Positions 30,790 through 43,100 are shown, numbered from the stretch's first letter. The stretch is DNA of 64,000 nucleotides from Pratylenchus scribneri (GCA_030063045.1 JAQSEB010000164.1:248001-312000); one strand, 5' to 3'. Notes: generated by a model not told the origin, from the letters alone. Made by a program: numbers and translations.

Positions 30790-31450
30790 AATCTCTTTTA
30801 ATTCCCCAAGGGGAATTATTTTTCAACCTTCCCGAAAGTGGGGAATTATTAGAGGGTGGGAAATTATTGGCTGGTGTGGAATTATTTTTCAAGTCTCCCT
30901 TAGATGGGGAATTAATTTGTGGTCAATGGAAAGCCAATTTTTTCCAATAAAAAAAAATTCATTTTTTGATAAAAATAAAGAAAATTGCCCGGTGAATAAT
31001 GATTTTCATAAGAAATTTTAATGGTAAATTGGTACTTTTCAATGGAAAATTTTAATTGAATTTTCGATATTTTCTCGTTTGTCGAGATGATGGAACACTA
31101 CCATGAAAATAAGCTATTTTTTCAAATAACGAAATTTTTCTATGAAAAATTTTTACTGGTAAAATGTTAAACATTTTTATAATTATATACTAGTAAAAAA
31201 TTTTTCCCCCAAAAATGACAATGACATTGTTCCTCTTTGGTCTTAATGGTAAGAGTTGACATTGACAATATCAACCAACATTTCAAGAAGTTATAATCAT
31301 AAATTAGAAATAAATTTCGTGCTCACTCATCGAATATTTTACTATAGAAAATTTATATTAGAAATTTTTTAAATTTTTAATTATATAACCCCCTTTTTGA
31401 AAATTTCCTGGATATGGGGAATTAATAGAGTGTGGGGAATTAAAAGAGGT
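30790..31450. repeat. GGGGAATTATT-rich repeat block
   Basis: Repeated short units GGGGAATTATT / AATAATTCCCC in both orientations, including the palindrome ATTCCCCAAGGGGAAT near 30799 and further units at 31405-31450. It sits where 5' exons of the next S-I-R gene would be expected, so it may have replaced them. Type not recognised. Confidence 0.45.
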
Positions 31451-31471
31451 TTTACGATAATAATATTATAT

Positions 31472-31645
31472 ATAAAAATGACATTGTTAAAATTATCTAA
31501 AGGTGCTGAGGATTCAATCAAAACAAGTTTCAAAGCGGGATCCATCAGAGTAGATGCAGAAATGATTTCAACTGAGAAAACAGATGAAAATATTAGATCA
31601 ATCAGAGGAAAAACAATTGGAAGCAATCTAATAATATCCAAATAA
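31472..31645 (+). pseudogene. Fragment of an S-I-R repeat exon
   Basis: DSIKTSFKAGSIRVDAEMIST..RSIRG parallels DSIGTSFKGESIRMNAEKIPT in exon 3 of the gene at 28451, so this is a partial duplicate. It ends at an in-frame TAA (31643-31645), 15 bases before the ATG of the Ulp1 gene in the same frame. No signal-peptide exon lies upstream. It may be a decayed 5' part of the following gene or a leftover. Confidence 0.55.
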
Positions 31646-31660
31646 TATTTGCCAGAAATA

Positions 31661-33719
31661 ATGGAAGAAAGTAGTGATGAGGAATCTTTACAAGAAATTC
31701 CTGCCTTTCCCTCCCATGTTCAGCCACGGATAAGGGATAATCAAGGATTAAATTATGATGATGAATATTATTTCAAAGCAATGCCGCTCAGAGAAATGAA
31801 TGAAGAATTAGCCAATCCACATGGATGGTTGGGAAATTTTGTGATCAATGCATATTTGCATTTGTTGACCCGAGACCGGGACGATGCGAGATTTGTGCCG
31901 AGTGAAGTCATCACAATTTATTGGAAAGATAATGTAATTAATCCTGATTGGCTGCAACAACAAATTGAACAAGGAAACAGCATTCAAGCAGTCCGATTTT
32001 GGCTAATTCCAGCAAATTTGAGTGGGAATCATTGGGCATTGTCCGTATTTGATGTTAACATTGAATGGATGGTCTTTTGCGATTCATTAAATAAGGGCCA
32101 GGATACAAATGAAAATATGTCATTTAAAGCAGCCCTTTTCAAATTTTTCACCAATTTATATGCCAATTTTAATTACGAGGATTTTACTATGGATCTAGTT
32201 TTATGGATAAATAGAGAAAATATTCCATCCCAAATGAATGGTTGGGATTGTGGTGTGTTCCTGTTGATGTATGCCGAACAAATTATAAGAAGCAATAATC
32301 TTTTGACAAATTTCACTTTCACTCAAGACACAATGCCAGAATGTCGGGTTAGGATATACCGAGGATTGCTGGCGCATCGATTGTAAGTTTAAAGTAAAAA
32401 TAATTTTTAAAAAAAAAATAGGAATTATTCAAATTTTAATTATTAAATTAATGCAATATTTTTATAATAAAAATTATTTAGTCCTGAAAATGTAACATCA
32501 ACTGGTTCAATTCGGCCAAGTCGAGTCCAAGGGATGGGAAAAGAACAATTTTTCAGAGAAATGGAAAAAACTCATTCAATTAGAAAAATGGGAACAAAAT
32601 CAATCAGAGAAATAATGGAAGGAACTGAATCAATTAGACCAATCAAATTAGATGAATCAATTAGCGCAATGGAAATAAGAGAAAGGCAATCGAATGATTC
32701 GATTGGATCTGGAATTAGCGGTTCAATTAGGCATTTGGATGATTTGCAGTTTGATTCAATAAGTAAAAAGAAAAAAATGGAAAGTGGAATCCGAGAATCA
32801 ATCAGAAATAGAGGAGAAACGCAGGGATCCATCAGAACAATTGAGAAAATTCAAGGTGCTGAAATGATTCCAATTAAATCGATCAGAAATAGTGGTAAAG
32901 TTATACCTATGGAAGATCTTCCTAATTCTGTAAAAATGTCTAAACATTCAATTGATGCAATCCAAAGTGATTGGGGTGGTGATTCAATTAGAACTGTTGT
33001 CGAGGAAAAGCATGGATCAATTAGGCCAACGGAAGAAACGCAAGGATCAATAAGTTAAAATTTAAAATGGATTTATTTTATTAATATAAAATTATTTTTC
33101 AATAGATAATATTATAAAATAACGTAAATTCTCTTTTAAAATTCCAGTCTTAAATAATTCCCTACCCTCGATTTTGAGAATTCATAGCTTCTGATAGGGC
33201 GAACTTTAAAAATAAATATTTATTACATATTCTTAATTCTATAAACTCTACAAAATCCACTTTTATTTATTCAAATTAAAAAAAACGAAAGAGTTAGAAC
33301 CCATATTTATCCAATTTTTGAAGAGTTGTAAAATAATTCCCCTTGTGGTATTAAAAAGAATTTAGGGTATTTTAATTAAAATAATAAATATAATATTTTA
33401 TTTTTTTTATTTCTATTATTTTTCAGTAGCAAAATTTGTGAAAAATGAATATGGAGGGTATTTTCTTGTTCATGATGGATATTTTTATTTGAATGCAAAT
33501 AATTTTGATCCTTTTAATAAAATTAAAGGATCATGGATATGTGAAGAAAGAGAGACATCAAAATGTAAGGGATCTGTGAGAATGAACGATGAAAACAAAA
33601 TAATTCACAGCAATGAACATAGTCATCGTCCACGTTTAGAAAAACTTAAAGTAAAAGAGACATATGACCATTTTAAAGACGAACTTTCTGCAGCAAATAA
33701 ATTAAGTATACAACAATGA
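31661..33719 (+). CDS. Ulp1/C48-type protease fused to S-I-R repeats and a FLYWCH-type finger
   Basis: Exons 31661-32382, 32482-33053 and 33427-33719; phases 2 and 1 agree (1587 nt, 528 residues). Exon 1 is a Ulp1-like cysteine protease: GNHWALSVFD (His), FCDSL (Asp), and SQMNGWDCGVFLLMYAEQI (Gln and Cys). The full His-Asp-Cys triad is present. Ulp1/SENP enzymes remove SUMO-like modifiers; the actual target is unknown here. Exon 2 has about ten intact SIR units (GSIRPS, HSIRKM, KSIREI, ESIRPI, GSIRHL, ESIRNR, GSIRTI, KSIRNS, DSIRTV, GSIRPT) and five decayed ones. Exon 3 has SWICEE..SKCKGS..HSH, a FLYWCH-type finger. I chose the ATG at 31661. An alternative is an acceptor (TTTGCCAG) just upstream, joining an unseen 5' exon that could supply a signal peptide. 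Confidence 0.78.
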
Positions 33720-33876
33720 TCACCATTTCAACATGATGGCTTCTTATATTATCATGCCAGGAATAGCGAAAGAAGCAACTTTTTGGCCTACAGATGCAAA
33801 AATTATCAGAAAGCGTGAGATATAGGAAAGGGTTTTATGAAGTTCAATTTAAAATTATAATTAAAAATGTGCATTT
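33720..33876. other. Short spacer after the Ulp1 gene
   Basis: Includes sequence in another frame resembling Cys/Trp-poor continuation (..FQHDGFLYYHARNSERSNF..) that may be a second, broken FLYWCH-related unit: a putative finger start (FQHDGFLYYH) follows the TGA stop directly. This is too weak to call as a gene. Confidence 0.25.
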
Positions 33877-34583
33877 GGTTCTTTACTAGTTTCCGCGTCC
33901 CATCAACATTTACGCGTCCAATCAACATTTACGCGTCCGATCAACTTTTATGCGTCCCAAAATATTTTTATGCGTCTAATGAATAAAAAAATGCAAATTT
34001 AATTTTGCCCAAATCATTTATGAATTCAATCAATTTTTAATTGCCCCATGAAAAATTAACAACGATCAATTTATTCAAAAAAAGATTTTTAGATGAAAAA
34101 TCAATTTTTTGATCCACAAATATTGAACCGGGTACATTAATCATTTCCGATGGGTGGGCCGCATACGGTGGTATTAATGCTATGCAGCAACAATATGACC
34201 ATCGTTTAGTTAACCACAAATTATATTTTGTGGATCCATTGGACGTCAGGTCCAAACCCAGGAGATAGAGGCCACTTGGAGGGCATTAAAAACATCTTGC
34301 GTCATTTACATGGGAAAAGTAGTGACTTATTTCCTACTTATTTGTACCAATACACATTCCGAAGATTTCATAACAACCAACAAAACTTTTAAAATCTTAT
34401 GGAAGAAATTCGTCGACAATATCCTGTTTAATTTTTTTAGCATTATTCGAATAAATTGATTGTTGTTACTTAAAAATTGATTGGACGCATAAAAATATTT
34501 CGGGACTCATAAATTTTCTTGAGACGCATAAAAGTTGATCGGACGCGTAAATGTTGATGGGACGCGGAAACTAGAAAAGAACC
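33877..34583. mobile_element. Merlin/IS1595-like DNA transposon remnant
   Basis: The 707-bp element has inverted ends starting GGTTCTTT(A/T)CTAGTTTCCGCG. Several subterminal ATCAACATTTACGCGTCC-type units repeat inside each arm (33896-33985 and 34479-34570). Between them on the plus strand (about 34120-34390) is a frameshifted remnant with GTLIISDGWAAYGGI, VNHKLYFVDP, TQEIEATWR and LYQYTFRRFH. These correspond to the ISXO2/IS1595-type DDE transposase core. The TSD is not clear. Frameshifts near 34250 and 34290 make it inactive. Confidence 0.75.
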
Positions 34584-34940
34584 GGTGATTTTATAATAAT
34601 TTAAAATGATGAATATAGATCGAACTTATATGCATTTGCATATTTTATACCAATAATTTACTTCCAAAAATGTTTCAAAAAAAACGAAAAATTACATATT
34701 AAAAGAAAATTTTTACAAAAAATGCTTACTTTAAAATTTTTCCATGCATATAAATTCATCGTTTAATGATTATTGAATAATTATAAATTATTCAATAAAT
34801 TTTTCCCATACTTTGTAAAATTTTATTCAATTTGTATACTTATGGTTCAAAATTTTCTACAATCGAATTATTCACATTCTAATCATGAGTAAATATAAAT
34901 AGGATACTTTTTTCAAATTTAAATCGGACCAAATTATAGA

Positions 34941-35018
34941 AAATGTATGGGTCGTGTTCATATCAAGGATGGTTTGATCGAAGTAACGGCTCAACATAAT
35001 CACAAAAGAAATGATTGA
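34941..35018 (+). pseudogene. C-terminal half of a FLYWCH-type finger, copy 1
   Basis: The frame reads KCMGRVHIKDGL..QHNHKRND and stop. K-C and H-N-H match the second Cys and the His pair of the fingers at 30348 and 33427. The Trp/first-Cys half is not visible just upstream. It is probably the last exon of a lost S-I-R gene, or a fragment. Confidence 0.55.
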
Positions 35019-35139
35019 TATTTCAAAAAAATTAAACAAATTATTTATTTATTTATTTTAAAGTATTTTGATAACGAAAATTAAACCAATTTGAATTGAT
35101 AATTTAACATTTTGAAATACATGTTCACTATTCGCGCTT

Positions 35140-35410
35140 ATTGTTTTCTAGATATAATGCTAATTCTTTGCATTATTAAAATTAAAATTAAGTCACAATT
35201 TTTTCAAGAATAATTTTTCCGGTAAATTATAGGTCAAATAAATTTCATCACTCTCTAATAAGACTATTACTTAATTAAATTTATTTTTTTTGTCAATATT
35301 GTATACTTTAAAAATTTAAAATTTTGAAAAAAAATCATAAAATAAATCTTTTTGCCATATGCGATGATTTTCAATAAATGATTATTATATAAATATTATT
35401 GCTAGTTAAA
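35140..35410. repeat. Dispersed repeat shared with the nuclear receptor introns
   Basis: Aligns by eye with 51100-51350 and 57360-57610: TTTTTCAAGAATAATTTTTCC, GGTCAAATAA, AATAAGACTATT and CCATATGCGATGA in the same order. No coding capacity. Confidence 0.5.
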
Positions 35411-37102
35411 TGAATTCATTCATTTATTCATTTGATTAATTAATTTATGGGACAAAATGATTGATGGCCGTTTCCATTTGAATTGCAAATGTGTTGAGGA
35501 AGACTTTATCATGATTCGCATTTTTTCTATATTTTTTTTGCCATTTTTCTAAGGAACTTAGTCATTCACATTTAATTCATCATTTCTTAATTAAATAAAC
35601 ATATTTTCATTACCTTTCCCACAAATTGTGTGCCCAATCCATTGATCTTTGAGGCTATATATTGAAAATCTGAATAAATTAATTAATTCAATAATCCAAT
35701 TTAACAACTTATGTTGGTCTTCAAAATCAATATGTCGTATGATGTCCTGGAGAAATGCACTTTCCGAAGTGCAGAATCCCGAGAAAAGCCCCATCTGAGT
35801 GCTGTAAACTGACAAAAGTGCCAAAAAAAATCGGGGAGGGAAAGAAGGCCGAACTGGAGGGAAATGCCATGTTTTGAGCCAGCAGCCCCAATAAGTGTCA
35901 ACAAATTTGATTAAATTTCGAGGAGGGATTTAGTCATATCTAGCAGACTTATGGGCCACCCAAATTTTCGCCGGTATCCACATATTGACCGCCTAAAATT
36001 TCCATATTTTTTCTGATTGATAAAATTTATAAAAAAAAATAATGTGAATAAAAAAGTTCACTATAAAAATAAATATAAATGTATTTTTAAAGTGTGTTGA
36101 CTATGAATTTTGCAAATTATTAAAAAAGAATTTTGAAATCTAATATTTGGAAAAAATTTTTTGCATCAAATTTATTTTATTAAAGTAAATGAAAATTTTG
36201 GCCTGCAACTATTTTTTTTATTTTTATGGTTTTATTTTAATTTAATGACGATTAAAAATAGGTAATTTAAATTAAAATTAAATACTTCACTATGTTACTT
36301 CAATTTTTTCATAATTTCTAAACGCTATAATAAAATTTTCTCATCGTTGCACAATTTTTATGGAAATTAAAATCAAATTTTAATAAAAAAAATTTTCCAT
36401 ATCTACTTGAAGATAATTAAAAGTTAATCTAAAATTTTACTAATTATTACAAATAATTATGTCGAAAATATAACTATGACAAAAATAATTATTTTTCATT
36501 GTCGTAAATTTTTATCATTAATAAGAATTTATTCCAATTTAAAGTGCTATAACATGGCCTATATAAAATTTTTTAAACTTTTACCCGGAATCACAATTTT
36601 TGGACCGAATTTTGAAAATCTAGTGAAAATTCACCGAATTTTCTAAAAAAAAAAACACTTTAGAAATTCACAATATTTTGGGAATTTTTTTAAAATGGCT
36701 TAAATTTTGTAAAGATATTTAAAATTCTTTTCATTTTCATTTTAAAAATCTAGTCAAAATCTTTTGAATTTAAACATTTGTTTGAATTTTGAAAATAATT
36801 TAAAAATTCTTAGCATTTTCAAAATCTTTTAGGACCATATTTTCAATATTTATTCAAAATAGTGTAGAAAAATATTTTCAAATTACAATCATTTTCAGAA
36901 TATTTCGATACATTATTTTCATTATTGCTAAATCGTGATCTGGATTAAATTTTTAAAATTTTTTTTTCGTAGATATCCAATCATAGTTATATTTTGCAAT
37001 TTTTAAAACAAAAATTAATTAATTTAAAATTTGCATGTATTATTTTGGATTTTTTAAATTTTTAACATTTTTTTTTTCAAAAGTTGTTTTTTTATTAAAG
37101 TC
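35411..37102. other. Intergenic stretch without a supported gene
   Basis: Two short minus frames at 35591-35904 show no recognisable domain or splice context. 36060-36250 resembles the 5' flank at 27880-28090. The remainder is AT-rich. Confidence 0.4.
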
Positions 37103-38012
37103 TTACAATTGATTGGCCATCAATTCCCGATGTATCCTGGCTCGACATTCTGGTATTAAATTTTGGGTGAATGTGAATTTTGTGGAAATATTATTGCTCC
37201 TTATAATTTCTTTGGCATACATCAATAGGAACACTCCACAATCCCAAACATTCATTTGGGATGGAATATTTTCTCTATTTATCCATAAAACTAGAACCAT
37301 AGTAAAATCATCGTAATTAAAATGTGGATATAAATTGGTGAAAAATTTGAATAGAGCTTCTTTAAATGCTTTAATTTCTTCTGATTCTTGATAATTGAAT
37401 TGCAAAAGGCTATATAATTTTTTTTCACATCCAAAATAGCTAATGCCCAATGATTCCCATTCAAATGTGCAGGAATTAACCAAAATTGAGTTGCTTGGAT
37501 ATTTTCCTGTTCAATTTGATTTTGCAGCCAATCAGGCCTAATCACCTCCTTTTGCGAAAAAGTTTTGATAATTTCGCCCGGCACAAATCTCGCATCGCCT
37601 CGGTCTCGTGTTATCAATTCCAAATATGCGTTAAAAACAGTATTTTCCAACCATCCATTTGGTTTGTCTAATGCATCCATATCAGAAAGAGAAAATATCC
37701 TAAAAATTGCATCATCATATATCGAACTCATCTCATTTTCTTTGACGTCATTTTTATGTATTGACTCTTTGCTCAATCCTGGTTTTCCTTCATAGATTTT
37801 GTTACTTTTCGAATGCTTTTCGTTCCGCTTCCCTCCACTCTTGAATCAGGTTCCACCATGGAAGTTTTCTTGTTCGGCGCATCAATTTTGTTCACCAAAT
37901 TTATTGTACGAATTGATGTAGTCGGCACATTATTTTGCGGATATTTTGATGAATGCATATTGTTTTTATTTTTTTGTATATTTCGTATGGATTCGCTAGA
38001 TTTATCAACTTC
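37103..38012 (-). pseudogene. S-I-R/Ulp1 protease paralogue with two frameshifts
   Basis: Minus strand. An exon starting at 38012 (after ATTATTAG) gives ESIRNI, TSIRTI and KSIRKV. A frameshift near 37785 follows, then the protease (PNGWLENTVFNAYLELITRDRGDARFVP shortened here: PNGWLENTVFNAYLE, RDRGDARFVPGE; HWALAILD). A second frameshift near 37390 leads to ALFKFFTNLYP and NVWDCGVFLLMYAKEI. It is clearly paralogous to 31661-32382, with S-I-R units upstream of the protease rather than downstream. His and Cys of the active site survive. With two breaks it is probably dead, unless assembly errors are responsible. Confidence 0.7.
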
Positions 38013-38365
38013 CTAATAATTTCAATATTTTCATTAGAACTTGGACTAAAATTATTAATCATTTTGTATATTTTCTTTAAAATTTGGAATTTTTTTTATA
38101 TATTTTTAAAATTATCCCAATTTTTAAAGCTTATTTCATAACGAATTTAGCAATGTTTAAAATTTAGAGAATTTGAATTTATTTGAATTAATAAAATAAA
38201 AATTCTTTTAATATTATGTAACCGATCTCATCAATAATCTTGAATTATAATTTAATCTATCATTGTTAATTATGTCTATAATACAATAGAAAAATTATCT
38301 TAAAAAAGCTCAGTGTATTATTAATTCAAATTCATTACATTAATCATTTCTAAATTATTATTCCT

Positions 38366-38572
38366 TTAATTCTTAACCGATTCTGCTTTTCTTATATTCA
38401 AAAAAATTTTTTGCCAACTTTTTATGCGTTCCATTATTGCTGCATAGCACTCCATCTTTGCTTTAATTTGATCATAATTTTTAAATATTTGATTATATTC
38501 ATCAGTTGGATAATTATCCATCCACTTCTTTATTTGATCTTGCGCCCTCCTTGCTTTCGAATTTTCCTCCAC
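38366..38572 (-). CDS. Hypothetical charged helical frame
   Basis: A 68-codon frame (AQDQIKKWMDNYPTDEYNQI..) with KKW and alternating charged and hydrophobic residues, likely helical. It could be an exon of the gene family around it, or weakly resembles the SXP/RAL-2 helical repeats of nematodes. There is no ATG-proximal signal peptide, the upstream frame is stopped, and no splice partner was found. Confidence 0.25.
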   Translation of the reverse strand: MEENSKARRAQDQIKKWMDNYPTDEYNQIFKNYDQIKAKMECYAAIMERIKSWQKIFLNIRKAESVKN

Positions 38573-38815
38573 TTATTTGACATAGTCTCGTCGAACATTT
38601 GGATAGATTTTTAGGAGCCTTTGCTCTTTTGCTTACATAAATGTTTCCAGAGGTGCACGGAAGTCAAAAAGAAGGTGCGCGGGATATCCGGATATATTTG
38701 GATTAAGGAGGATTAAGGGGGATTAGGCCCGAAATAGATGCGAAGTGGCCCAGAATTATAGTGTTTAATTAGGAAATAATAAATTTTAAATAAATTATTT
38801 TCAAATTTTAATCAG

Positions 38816-38903
38816 ATTAATTGTGAAAAAATGTATGGGCCGAGCAATTGTCAGAGATGGTTTGATCAATGTTACAGGAAGGCATAATCATGAAAGAAAT
38901 TGA
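38816..38903 (+). pseudogene. C-terminal half of a FLYWCH-type finger, copy 2
   Basis: After an acceptor-like TTTTAATCAG the frame reads LIVKKCMGRAIVRDGL..RHNHERN and stop. It is close to the fragment at 34941 (KCMGR, DGLI.VT, HNH). The partner exon with the Trp and first Cys is missing. Confidence 0.55.
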
Positions 38904-40161
38904 ATTTGTGAAGAATTATCAAATATGAATTGAAATTTTTCCTATTTATATATTATTATTAATTTATGAAGATGAAAAAAATAAAATCAAAGTTATTAAA
39001 AATATGTTTCACTTCCCACCAAGGATGTATCCGATGTCCCAAAAAAATCGAATCGAAAAACGAACTTTCGATGCCTAAGATGACCATAAATCGAAATCGA
39101 ATTGAACAAATCGAACTATCGAAAACATCTCTGCTTCCCACTGTCTGAGTATTCATTTTTACCTAAATTCCTTTTACGGATCATTATTTTTGAGATCTGC
39201 ATTACATAGATTTTCATGTGCTAAATTCAATTATTAATTTAGGAATCAATAAGAATTGACTTTTATAAAAAAAATTAAGATATTTTTCTAGTTAGGTGAA
39301 ATATTTTTAATTCCATAATGAATATAATGTCACTGAATGCGTGAAGATTGATTAAAGAGAATGGCATTTTGATGAAATTTATATAAATATATTATTTCAA
39401 TTATAGCCCAGCTGTACATCCATTTCAGTTCTTTTGGGGCTCCACCCTTTCTTTTAAATCCTGATAAGATAAGACTCATTTCCAATGGCCATTCCAGATT
39501 CCACTTTCCCCCATTTTCTGTATCCTTTATCTGCTATAAGCTTTTATATCCATTTTTCCTTTTATATATTTTTCTGGTTTAATTACCCAAGTTTGAGTGC
39601 CCAGTCTGTTGATAATGCGCTCCTTCCTTCTTCGTTACACTCCACTTAATTGCTCGCGGCCCCCTCGCCTCGGCTTTTCCTCCTCTTCTTCCGTGCTGCT
39701 TTGCTCGGATCCCCAGTTTCCAGTTGTTTTGCGATAATTCCAACAAGAGATAATAATAAAAATTAATAACAAAAAAATCTTGGTTTAAAACTATAAAAAA
39801 ATTTAATTTAGGCGGATGAAAAAAATTGACTCTAAAATTACAAAATTATAAAAAAGCTCTAAAAATGAAATCAAAAAATGATGCATTCTGATATATTATA
39901 TAAAACTATAAAAATAAAATGGAAAAACATTTTAGCTGAATTATAATTTTTCCTTTTAAAATTGTCTTGAATGGATGTTAATATTCTAAGCGTAATTATA
40001 AAACTATAAATTTAAAAAATAATCAATTGAAAAGGGTTTAAATATAATTGAGAACAATGAATTTGATGCCAAAAATTCGTTAGTCTTTCTCAATTAAATA
40101 AATACATTCCAAATTTTTATTATTAGTATAAATTTACCAAAAAATAAAGGCAAAAATTAAA
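38904..40161. other. 5' flank of the astacin gene
   Basis: A short plus frame at 38966-39148 has no recognisable domain. 39770-40160 is duplicated at 44290-44660: GCATTCTGATAT.., ATAATTTTTCCTTTTAAAATTGTCT. No other gene seen. Confidence 0.45.
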
Positions 40162-43100
40162 ATGGTCTTTATTTTTCTCGCTTTAATCTGCATTTATTTG
40201 GCAATGAGAATAATTGCTTCGGATCCAACCAATAATGAATTCAACAAATGGATGCACAAAATGTCGATGAGAGAACACAATCAAATCAGAGATGAAAAAC
40301 AAGCCTCAAAAAGACAATTCCATATCTCTAATTCTAATGAAATTGAATCAGAAAAAGATTTCAATAAATGGCTTAGTGAAAGAGAACAACTTATAGCGAA
40401 TATGGCACAAAGAAATTTAATTTGTAAGGGAGGATAAGAAATGGATAATTAAAATTGGTTTTTTCGGAAAAAATACAGAACTATTTTTTTAATTATTTCA
40501 TTTATGTTAATTGACCAGATCAATACTAGCTTCAATTTCTTTCCCAATTTTTATAAAGATTTTATGAAAATTAATTTAAATAACAATTATTAATTAGGAT
40601 AAAGCGGGTTGTATATATAGATACGTATGTAAATTATAAATAAATATGCGATAATTATTTGTTCTAATTCTTATGTATTTTGTGCATCATTTCCGAGTCG
40701 ATTAAAATACTAATTAATTTAAGTTAAATTTAATAAAAATATTCCATTTTTTTTTGTTTTTTTTTGAAGATCATCGTCAAAAAAGGCAAGCATTTGGTGC
40801 AAAAGCTAAATTATGGCCACGCACCATTAACTATGAGATCAATTTACGTGAGTTTTAAATATAGGATTAATTTTTAGATGATTATATTAATAAAAAAAAT
40901 AATTTATATCTTATATTTGATTATTGGTTCCTATTCCTATTCAAATCTAAATCTACCTATTACTTATGACCTTCCATGTTTCCGTAGGAAAAAAAGAGGA
41001 AAAACCAATATCATCGGATTTTATAAAAAAGGCACATAAAAATTAAAATAAATATTAATTCAAATAAAAATTATGGTAGGGCGTATTTTTCTTTTAAAAT
41101 TTTATTTTGTAAAATAATTTTTGTATCATTCCAAAATAAAAATAAATTTAATTATTTTTTAATTATAAAAATTACCTAGTTGAACGAGAAAACGATATTC
41201 GGGCCGCAATAAAATATTGGGAGGATTACAGTTGCTTAGATTTTCATGAAGATGCAAGCGCCAGACAGCGAATACGCATTTCAAAGGGTCTTGAAAATAG
41301 ATCGATGTTAGGCATGTGGAAGGGAAATATTTGCGTGGTGACCTTCAAGAGCACTACTTCGGTAATAAAAATTTAAATTTATCCTACACATCGGAAGAAT
41401 AATTTGTAAAATTTCAGATTTCACCCGTTATTCACTTAATAATGCAATTTAAAATTGAATTCACTGGAAATACCATAGTTCTAGTTTAAAAAAGAAAATA
41501 TTTTTTATTCCTCGATATTTTGGAAATACCGAAAATGGCTAAAAAATTGGAATAATTTTATCTTTTGTTAGATATGCTTAAACCATATGAATAATCGATC
41601 GATCCAGTCGATGCCTCATTTGATTAATGATTTGATAATTTTTTAATATTTTTTTACAAATAATGGAAATTGTTTTAAAAGGTTAATATCTTTAATTTTT
41701 GATTAAACCGTGACAAATTTAAGAACATTCAATGAGTCTTGGAGAGATCTATCTATTGGGTAATTTGTTTGTGGTTATAGGGCAAACCACTAAATTGATA
41801 TAAACCTATATATTAAGTTCAAATTTCTTAAAGATTGGTGTAATGATGCATGAAATAGGACATGCTCTCGGCTTCATGCATAGTCACCAAAGAAAAGACC
41901 GGGATAAATATTTGAATGTGGATGAAAGTAAAATTAGAGAGCATTTGAAAAAAGAATATATAATAAACCCTGATAGTCGATTACACTCTGATGTACCATA
42001 CGATCCGGCTTCAATTATGAATTATGGTAGATAGTAAGTCATCATTATTTTTATATTATCAGTAATTTTGGAAATGGGATATTTCCGGAATTGCTCATCG
42101 GGGCTTATTCTGAATATTTTTTTGAATCTCAATAGCACGGACGGCCCGGCTGAGAATCGCATTCAAGTTATGGTTACAAAGGATGACAGATACAAACGGG
42201 CGCTTGGACAAAGCATGCATCCTTCATTTTGTGACCTTCTATTGCTGAACATTTTCTATAAATGTGAAAGTAAAATTATAAAATTTAAAATAATTGATGA
42301 ATAATATTCAGTATAAATGGAATAAAATATTTTTCAGATGTTTGCGAAAAATTCAAAACAGAATGCCGTTTTGGTGGATTCCCGAATCCAAAAGATTGCA
42401 CAAAATGTGTTTGTCCCTCCGGTTTTGGTGGGGATTCATGCGAAGAACCAGCTGGCACTTGCGGAACTATACTTGAGGTGAATTATTTAATGGAAAATGT
42501 GAATATTTATTTATAAAAATAATACTGACAGATATGTAATAGTATCAAATGTTAAATCTGGGTATCAAATAATAATATTCACCGACTTTATAGTCAATAT
42601 AATTTATTTTAATTCAGATCCTACATAGAAATTAAATTTAGAACTAATTCGATCCGGAAAGATCCTATTAAAGTGAAAACAACAACAAATTAAACCAATA
42701 TGAAAAAGTTAAATCCATTATGAAACAAAATTTATATAGCAGAAGAAATGCTCAAATAAAAGTATCCAGCATTATAATAATGAAATTTTAATTGAAACTC
42801 AATTGAATAACAAATCAAATAGGCAAAATAATTATTATATTAAGACCTTATTGATTAACGCATGTATTTTATGAAATATTTTATCTAATTTATATCATAA
42901 TATTATTTTTCGAGAGCTTCAAAAAATATTTCAATAATTTTTGAATTTAAAATAATCTTAAAATTGTATAATATATATGCATTTTAGGCTACTACAGATC
43001 TTAAGATATTTGCGGAAACAGTTGGAAATCATTATCTTCCATCTGAATTTGTATATCTTCCTCCGCAATATGATCAGAATTATTATCGTCGTCGAAAACG

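Noticed and set aside
28698..33053. CRISPR-like or satellite array
   Set aside because: Spacing is irregular, units are diverged at the DNA level, and the reading frame is kept. The repeats are protein-level.
35591..35904. Overlapping minus frames of 67-77 codons
   Set aside because: No recognisable motif, no signal peptide with a consistent exon, and two overlapping frames compete.
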